In this document: positions 56,802 through 64,000 of the stretch, piece by piece | Layout of the letters: each line of letters begins with the position of its first letter | How positions within the stretch are numbered: position 1 is the first letter of the stretch | NCBI GenBank assembly: GCA_964036665.1 | Contig: OZ038526.1 | Coordinates: forward strand, 25,544,001 to 25,608,000 | Source of the DNA: Gordius sp. MW1 | Lineage: Eukaryota > Nematomorpha > Gordioida > Gordea > Gordiidae | Direction: 5' to 3' | DNA length: 64,000 nt | The notes under the pieces: generated by a model | The model's input: only the letters and a program-made list of their open reading frames with translations | Told to the model about the DNA's origin: nothing | Database searches by the model: none | Translations under genes and position numbers: made by a program

Positions 56802-57032
56802 CCTCATTTTCATTTAATTGGAATGCACATTATTACAGGAGCCGAAACAAAAAAGAAGGTTAGCTTGAAGGATTTTTATGCATATCGTTTGATGATTAGA
56901 CGCGGTCAAGACAACGTCATACTACGATGTCGTGAGCTTTGCCAACAGTTCAGGTCGACATGTATGTGAAGATGGAGAGCGAACGTCTACGATACTTAAG
57001 ATATAACCTACAGAAACTGCTTGCAGAAGAAT

Positions 57033-57678
57033 ACATTCACTTACGAGGCTATCACGAACAACGCCGATACAGCTTAAATTGGTAACTCTATTATTCTACC
57101 ATCATCGTACTATAAACGCTGTACTCAAAAATTGTTTCTACATTGTTATTTAGCTAATTAGGGACTAAGCCAAAGCAACGCTTGCGGGTACAGCTAACTT
57201 ACGAGATGCTATTTCAAACAACGCCGACACAGCCTAAATTGGTAACTATTATTCTACCATCATAGTACTATAAACGCTGTACTCAAATATTGTTTCTACA
57301 TTGTTATTTAGCTAATTAGGGATTAAGCCAAAACAACGCTTGGCCGGGGCAGCTAACTTACGAGATGCTATTGCGAACAACGCCGACACAGCCTAAATTG
57401 GTAACTATTATTCTACCATCATCGTAATATAAACGCTGTATTCAAATATTGTTTCTACATTGTTATTTAGCTAACTAGGGACTAAGCCAAAGCAACGCTT
57501 GGCCGGGTACAGCTAACTTACGAGATGCTATTGCGAACAACGCCGACACAGCCTAAATTGGTAACTCTATTTTTCTACCATCATCGTACTATAAACGCTG
57601 TACTCAAAAATTGTTTCTACATTGTTATTTAGCCAATTAGGGACTAAGTCAAAGCAACGCTTGGCCGGGTACAGCTAG
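57033..57678 (+). repeat. Tandem array of Helitron deletion-junction units
   Basis: Four units with a period of about 160 bp. Each starts ACTTACGAG..., which is Rep-upstream coding sequence (LR.xIANNADTA...N.IILPSS, as at 58620-58690), then switches near CATCATCGTACTATAAACGC to Helitron 3'-terminal sequence (GGACTAAGCCAAAGCAACGC, TTGGCCGGGTACAGCTA). Internal units end CTAAC; only the last ends CTAGT. Confidence 0.85.
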
Positions 57679-57681
57679 TAT

Positions 57682-60600
57682 TATATATAAAATTCTTGTG
57701 TCAAGTGTTTGTTGTTAAACTCTTCCGAAACGGCTGGACCGATTTTTATGAAAACTTCTGTGAATATTTGATAGGTCTGGAAATAGGTTTTAAACTTTAT
57801 TTAAATCTCTAAGTGATAAGATGGTCCAGTTTTTTTGTTTTATACGTTTTGACACTTAATAAAATGTCAATCAAAAGCAACCTTATGACGTTATATGACG
57901 TCATACAGAGATACTGTAAAATGCAACAATTTACGTCGATGTATACTCTAAAATGCGACAATGTAAATAATCTAATATATGAAAACGCTGAAGTATTCTA
58001 CTTATAAAAAGGATTCACCTTTTGCCAGGGTGAGCTGGACGCTCTGTAGAATGAGCACAATGAATTATTAAAATTATTTAAATCACACATGCCCAAATTA
58101 CTAATTCATCGATTCTGATAAAACACCAGTTGGAAAGCACATTCGTAGATTCAATGCACCTGTAGTTGACGACGTTGCCGGAATCATGGTTGGGCACCGT
58201 ACGGCTTCGCGCCAAATCGTGATTCGAAGAAGCCATAACAATCATCAGTTCATTGCTGATACCCACAGTTCATATGACGCTCTCCAATATCCGATAATTT
58301 TTTGGAAAGGACAAGATGAATATTGCATAAACATTAAACAACGGAATCCTTTAACAGGTACTTTATTCATTATTAAAAACATTATTACTCATTTTCAATT
58401 AGTTGGAATACATTACACATTATTACAGGAACCGAAACAAACAAGAAGGTTAGCTCGATTATTATGCATATCGTTTGATGATTAGACGCGGTCAAGACAA
58501 CGTCATACTAGGATGTCGTGAGCTTTGCCAACAATTCACGGTCGACATGTAAGTAAAGATAGAGAGCGACCGTCTACGATACTTAAGATATAACCAATAG
58601 AAACTGCGCGCGGAAGAATACATTCACCTACGAGACTCTATTGCGAACAAAGCCGACACTGCCGAAATTTGTAACTCTATTATTCTGTCATCATCGTACG
58701 TAGGTAGTCCACGTCACATGCAAGAATACATACAGGATGCTATGGCTTTCGTAGGCGAATACGGACGATCGTGTTTTTTTTATCACCTTTACATGTAATC
58801 CAAAATGGCAGGAGATTACATCGTTGCTATTATCAGGACAAAATGCAATACATCGTCATGACATTACGGCACGGGTGTTTAAACAAAAATTAAAGTCTTT
58901 CATTTTTCATTACAAAATTACATATATTTGGTCCTGCACGTTGTTGGATGTATTCGGTTGTGTGGCAAAAGCGATGATTACCTTATGTTCACATTTTGAT
59001 TTGGTTCGTCGACAAAATACGTCATGAAGACATCGATAGTTTAATTTCTGCAGAAATTCCAAATCCGACTACTTATCAATTATTATTTGATATTGTTACT
59101 ACAAACATGATTCATGGCCCATGTGGATATTTGAATCGTTCATCGCTTTGCATGTTAGATGGAAAATGTATAAAGTGTTTTCCTAAAGATTTCATCAATG
59201 ATACGGTCACACATGTCGACGGATATCCAATATATCGTCGAAGAAGTACCGATAATGGCGGACAAATATTTACTAAAACTATCAACAACGCAGCCGTTGA
59301 CATTGACAATCGATGGGTTGTACCATATTCACCTCTGTTGTGCAAAACATTCAATGCTCATATTAATGTTGAGTTCTGCAGGTCGGTGAAGAGCAATAGT
59401 TATATATGCAAGTATGTGAATAAAGGAAGTGATATGGCTGTATTTATTATTGATAATACCAATGTGAATGCTCCTCCATTGAATAACAATAATGAAATAA
59501 CGAACTACCAAATTTGCCGGTACATCAGGTTTAATGAAGCTGTTTGGAGGACCTTTGGTTTCCCAATTCATGAACGGGATCCAGCAGTTATCCATTTAGC
59601 TGTTCATCTTGAAAACGGCCAGCGTGTAGACCGCGCTTGATCGTGCTATAAATCCACAAAAAACTACACTCACCAATTTTTTTGAAATGTGTAATCGTGC
59701 CGATGCTTTTGGTGCCTTCGTGCAAACACTACTCTATTCAGAAGTACCCCGCTATTTTACGTGGATTCAATCGGAAAAATGGATGCCCCGCAAGCAAGGC
59801 ACACAAGTTAATGCATGCCCCAATTTATTCAAATCAAGCATTTTGGGTAGTGTATATACAGTGAATCCTAAGCAGACTGAGTGCTTTTAGCTGCGACTGT
59901 TATTGGTAAATGTCACCAGCCCATTGTCATTTCACGATATACTTAAAGTAAATGGACATTAGTATTAAACTTATAAAGATGCATGCCTTGCACTAGACTT
60001 GCTAGAAGTTGACAACCATTGGGACAGTATGCTTACTGAAGCAGCATTAAACTGTAGAGCAACACAAATTCGTCTATTCGCTATAGTGTTGACTACATGT
60101 TTCCCGGCCCGAGCACAAACGTTGTGGGATAAGCACAAAGATTCAATGGCTGATGATATAGATATCGTTCAAGGTGCAACGATCTATCGATATAATTCAG
60201 CGACGCAATGTACAATGAAGCATTAATAGCTATTGAGGATCTTTGCATAGTTATTGCCAATTTAAAAATGAGTCATTTCGGTATGAGTTCACCAAATCGA
60301 AGTGCATCTGATTTACTCAACACTGATATGAGTCTTGAACTGCAGTACAATACTGTAAAAATGGCAGCAATTGTTATTCGCAATGTCCCACTACTAACTA
60401 ATGAACAAAAAAAACATCTACAACCGCATTATGCTGGCAGTATCGGCAGGACAAGGTGGTTTCTTTTTTTTGATGCACCAGGTGGAACTGGCAAAACATT
60501 TCTCATTTCGATAATTCTTGTGGAGATACGATCAAAAAATGGCATTGCATTGGCCGTTGCATCATCTGGCATTGCAGCAACTTTTAGATGGAGGCGGAAC

Positions 60601-61936
60601 AGCTCATTCTGCATTTAAGCTGCCACTGAATATCCAAAGTAACCCAGAAGCAGTGTGCAACATAAAAAAAACAATCGTCCATGGCCACAGTACTAAAACT
60701 GTGTAAAGTTTCATCTGAGATGAATGTAATATGACACACAAACATTCCCTTGAGGCATTAGACAGGACATTAAAATATAAAAAACAACGACAAACTCCTT
60801 TCAGGTGATTTCAGACAAACACTTCCCCTCATTCCACGTTCAACGTGCGCTGATGATATCAACGCTTGCTTAAAATCATCGTCACTGTGGCGTCATGTTG
60901 AAAAATTAGAACTGAAATCAAACATGCACGGTTTATGCTTAAAGATCCATCCGCTAAAACATTATCAAAACAACTGTAAGATATGGAAAGTTGCTTTGTA
61001 TGAAATTACTGGATGCATAAAATTAACGTCTGATTTTTGCACAATCGTCGGCTCGCAAAATACCCTCATCGACTACATATTTCCAGATCTATATGGACAA
61101 TACAAAAATCTTGCCTGGATGTTCGAAAGGGCAATATTGTCAGCAAAAAATGTGGACGTCAATGGTATCCCAAAATACAACAGTTGTTGCCAGGTGACTT
61201 GGTGTCATACAAGTTTGCGATGCTAACGAAGCTGTAAATCATCCAATTAAATTTATGAATTCATTGGATTTGTCAGGCATGTCACCGCACCTTTACAATT
61301 GAAGGTTGGATCTCCAGTAATTTTGCTTCGTAATTTAAACCCACCACAACTGTGCAATTGCACACGAATGGTCATTAAAAAATTTATGAAAAATGTTATC
61401 GAAGTCACCATTTTGAATGGCAAATTCCGAGGTGAAAATGTATTGCTGCTACGAATCCCTATGATTCTCACAGATGTGCCGATTGAATTCAAACGTATTC
61501 AATTTTCAATTAGATTGGCATTCGCAATGACAATCAATAAGGCTCAAGGTCAAACGCTGACTATTTGTGGCTTAGATTTGGGCACATCATGCTTTTCCCA
61601 CGGACAGCTTTACGTGGCATGTTCTCTCGTGGGTAAACCATCACGTTTGTTTGTGTTAAAGATGGACTAACCAAAAATATTGTATACTCCATCGCACTCA
61701 GAGATTGATGATGAATTATTTTTTAATATTCATATGTTAATGTATATATAGGTATCAAAAATGATTTAATAAAGTATAAAGAATGAAATTAATTAATGAT
61801 TAGTGTTTTGTCATTTTATAGACCAACATTGTCAAAACCCTTCATTCCTATTTCAATCATAACCACATACCCATACACTTATAATCTTTTCTAGAAATAA
61901 TGTAAATAGCAAAACAACGTTTGCCGGGTTAGCTAG
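57682..61936 (+). mobile_element. Helitron 2, near full length (about 4.25 kb)
   Basis: The 5' end TATATATAAAATTCTTGTGT leads into CCGAAACGGCTGGACCGATT, the characteristic Helitron 5' subterminal sequence. The 3' end is GTTTGCCGGGTTAGCTAG at 61936, again followed by T. Both Helitrons are followed by the same TATTATATATAA word, so Helitron 2 lies immediately behind Helitron 1. It encodes a broken Rep-helicase. Confidence 0.85.
58030..61669 (+). pseudogene. Helitron 2 Rep-helicase (broken)
   Basis: The N-terminal region has QIVIRRSHNNHQFIADTHSS and ALQYPIIFWKGQDEY. The Rep region has RHDITARVFKQKLKS, then across a stop LPYVHILIWFVDKIRHEDID, where the canonical LPHAHILLWL is expected; the first His of the HUH motif has become Tyr. 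NMIHGPCG, DNRWVVPYSPLLCKTFNAHI and YICKYVNKGSDMA (with both Rep tyrosines) follow. The PIF1-like helicase shows DAPGGTGKTFLIS (Walker A), DECNMTHKHSLEALDRTLK (Walker B region), LSGDFRQTLPLIPRS and the C-terminal FAMTINKAQGQTL and FSHGQLYVACS. At least six frameshifts/stops make it inactive. Confidence 0.92.
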
Positions 61937-62189
61937 TATTATATATAATTTTTCTTCAGAATCACCTAATGGATGGTGCATTTGATATTAAAACTATTTA
62001 ATATTAATAGAGCTACAACTGTCAATAGATAGAAATATATGAGAATGAAAGGCAGTGACTAAGACTCCCTTTGTATTTTTAGATATTTTAATAAATGAAT
62101 TAAAGCACTAAATACCATTTTCACAGACATTCAGGTCTCCCTTTTTCATCGGATATTATATTTATAGAAAATTTTAAGTACTATATGAT

Positions 62190-62440
62190 TTAAGCTATTG
62201 TTTGGAGCTAAGGGCTTTAAAAATAAGTTAAGCTTTAATTGCTTGCTACTATTTCTCATTGCGGATTATTTGATAAAAATAAAGCGGAAATTAAATATAA
62301 AAACTCGGATTTTAATAAAAAAAATTAATATTAAATTATGGAATTATGTCGACTTTATAAAATTTGCATCCTTTATTGTCTTATACAGCATCTTTATTTG
62401 TAATCTTATAATTAAGAGTTTTATTTAGAAACAAATAATT
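62190..62440. mobile_element. hAT-derived fragment
   Basis: It shares ATTATGTCGACT...ATAAATTTTGCATCCTTTAT, GTCTTATACAGCATCTTTAT and the following words with 18590-18690 in the 13938-18851 hAT element, and inverted with 36550-36610. No termini. It is a fragment of that family. Confidence 0.65.
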
Positions 62441-62446
62441 ACCGTA

Positions 62447-62515
62447 ATGTCATGACGATGTCCTGCATTTTGTACTGGTAATAGCAACGATGTAATCTCC
62501 TGCCATTTTAGATTA
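62447..62515 (-). mobile_element. Helitron fragment (about 70 bp)
   Basis: The reverse complement matches 58800-58868 of Helitron 2 nearly base for base (AAAATGGCAGGAGATTACAT, CGTCATGACATTACGG). It corresponds to the WQEI..LLSGQN..HRHDI part of Rep, inserted or captured next to the hAT fragment. Confidence 0.85.
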
Positions 62516-62556
62516 AAGTTCTAGAATCTAACTAGCAATGAAATGTTAAAGCAATT

Positions 62557-64000
62557 TTGATAAATTGCCTATTATCAATGGATAGTAATGATATTTGTTT
62601 CCCTATTTTTTTGATCATGACTAAACTTACTAAACCAAACTTTATAACAACCTGTCATGTATGGCTTAGAAACGTCTCCCTTACACAATCAGGACATATT
62701 CACATTCATGGATCTTATAAAGCTCGATGCAAAGGGTTAGGAAAACCAGGGGAAACCTCTAAACCTAAAATTTTGGACCCGATAGCCATCCCCAAATCAG
62801 ACACCCACTCAGACATCACATTAACCAATTTTCGAAGTCTTCCCTTTAATAAAATATTAAAAAGTATTCCTAAAAGTGCAAGATACCTAGTATCACAGAC
62901 ATTTTTTTAGACCATTTTAAAACTCACCAAAAATGTAAACAACTATGAAGATTGGCCAAAAAATTTTTACTTTGCATCTTGTGTTCTTTCGGTGCCGCCC
63001 AAATCATGTACTGGATCTCTTACAAGTTGGGTAAAAATAAATCTTAAAAAGTGGCAAGAATTCAGTTAACCAATAACTTATGATACCCAGGAAGAGCAAA
63101 CTCTTTCATCCCTTAAACATGGAGCAAAAATAGTCTCCGCAAAAATCAATAATTGCGACATTGAAGGTGCACCGCATTGCTTCCTATGATAATAAAATAT
63201 ACCCAGACAACAAAGACACCCTAGAATCTCTAATAGCTAAGCATCCTATAAGGCCAAATCTGCCTTTACCCAATCCAATTTAGCAGGCCCATCAGAACAT
63301 CTCCACTTCAGAAGTCCTTGCTACTATTAATACTTTTAAGCGCTCTTCGACAGGTGCAGGGCTTGATGGCTTGCGTCCAACCCACCTTCTCGAACGATCA
63401 AATCCCTTAATAGAACGCTCAGGAGTTTTCTTGAGCTATCTCACCACCCTCATTAACATCATTACGAAAGGCCAAATCCCCGAAATTGTAGCCCCACATT
63501 TCTTCGGCGCTTCTCTAGTTTTATTTTTAAAATCTGATGGCGGAATTCGACCTATAGCAATGGGGTTTGTTCTACGCAGACTCTGTTCCAAACTGATCAT
63601 AAAACGCATCAAAAGTAAAGCTGTGGAATCCTAGCACCTACTCAACTCGGATTTGGTGTAAAAGGAGGATGCGAAATTGCTTAACACGCCGTAAGAATTT
63701 CTCTTACCACCCCAACACCCTCAGTGATCGCTAAAATTGATTTCAAGAATGCCTTCAACTCCATTTATTGTTCCCACTTCCTTTCTAAAACATACAAACA
63801 TTTCCCTGATTACTTCGCATTTCTTGCATGCTATTCACCAGTTTCAATATTACAATTTCACAAACATACAGTCAATTCTAGGACGGTATTCAACAAGGCG
63901 ACCTTTAGGGCCGCTCCTGTTTTCCCTTGGCATCAAACCTTTAGTTGATAGCCTTGCAACAAAGTTTAATTTGACTTTAAACATTTGGTACCTTGACGAT
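62557..64000 (+). pseudogene. RLE-type LINE, copy C (runs off window)
   Basis: The N-terminal frame (62557-62910) has CHVWLRNVSLTQSGHIHIHG and SYKARCKG, the counterpart of the Cys/His finger in copy B. The RT begins at about 63345 with STGAGLDGLRPTHLLER and continues with KSDGGIRPIAMGFVLRRLCS. Then, in shifted frames, TQLGFGVKGGCEI, IAKIDFKNAFNS (motif A), a damaged motif B around 63880-63920, and NIWYLDD, the catalytic DD box, at the very end of the window. Several frameshifts are present. The endonuclease part lies beyond 64000. Confidence 0.83.

Larger units (their letters stand above)
55346..57678 (+). mobile_element. Helitron 1, internally deleted
   Basis: Coding remnants of the Helitron N-terminal region (55350-56210) are followed by more of that region (56840-57080). 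A tandem array of about 160-bp units then ends in GGCCGGGTACAGCTAG at 57678, a canonical Helitron CTAG terminus followed by T. A 550-bp MITE interrupts it. The Rep catalytic core and the helicase are missing. The 5' end is not located. Confidence 0.75.

Overview
This window looks like AT-rich genomic DNA from an invertebrate animal (phylum not determinable from sequence alone). It has spliced coding exons with GT-AG introns, no operon-like gene packing, and a dense nested load of eukaryotic transposable elements: hAT, MULE, Helitron, Gypsy LTR, an APE-type LINE and a restriction-like-endonuclease (RLE) LINE. No bacterial or phage genes, CRISPR arrays or rRNA were seen.

Only one host gene is well supported. 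It is a divergent MGAT2 (N-glycan GlcNAc-transferase II, family GT16) on the + strand with three coding exons: 11315-11830, 44572-45493 and 46546-46817. The phases are compatible and give 569 codons plus a stop. Intron 1 is about 32.7 kb and is filled with mobile elements; intron 2 is about 1.05 kb and also holds two element fragments.

Layout. 1-9.9 kb: pieces of hAT MITEs, an RTE-like LINE fragment, two decayed Gypsy copies in opposite orientation (one split by a perfect 512-bp TTTA array), a head-to-head LTR palindrome and a third Gypsy pol 3' part. 10.2-11.0 kb: FLYWCH/MULE remnant just upstream of MGAT2. 11.3-46.8 kb: MGAT2. Its first intron contains a 4.9-kb hAT element with a second 2.8-kb hAT nested inside it, several MITEs with perfect 8-bp target duplications, a RTE-like LINE (25.6-28.0 kb), two RLE LINE copies (23.7-25.1 and 32.0-34.8 kb), a composite repeat carrying paired CCAAT boxes, SINE-like tRNA heads and a 1.5-kb hAT element with transposase remnants. 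46.8-55 kb: more hAT MITEs, a recently triplicated segment with GTCC microsatellites, and a second copy of the CCAAT composite repeat. 55-62 kb: two adjacent Helitrons, the first ending in a tandem array of its own deletion junction. 62.5 kb to the end: a further RLE LINE copy running off the window.

The window offers good evidence that the abundant elements beginning CAGTGGCGTAGCC / CAGGCGCGTAGCC are hAT transposons: repeated 8-bp target duplications plus TTF/DUF4371-type transposase remnants inside several of them. Nearly every mobile-element reading frame is broken, so this is a graveyard of insertions with a few recent events (the TTTA array and the tandem triplication). I did not find a clearly new functional system. 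The best candidates for something undescribed are the CCAAT-paired composite repeat and the RLE LINE family.
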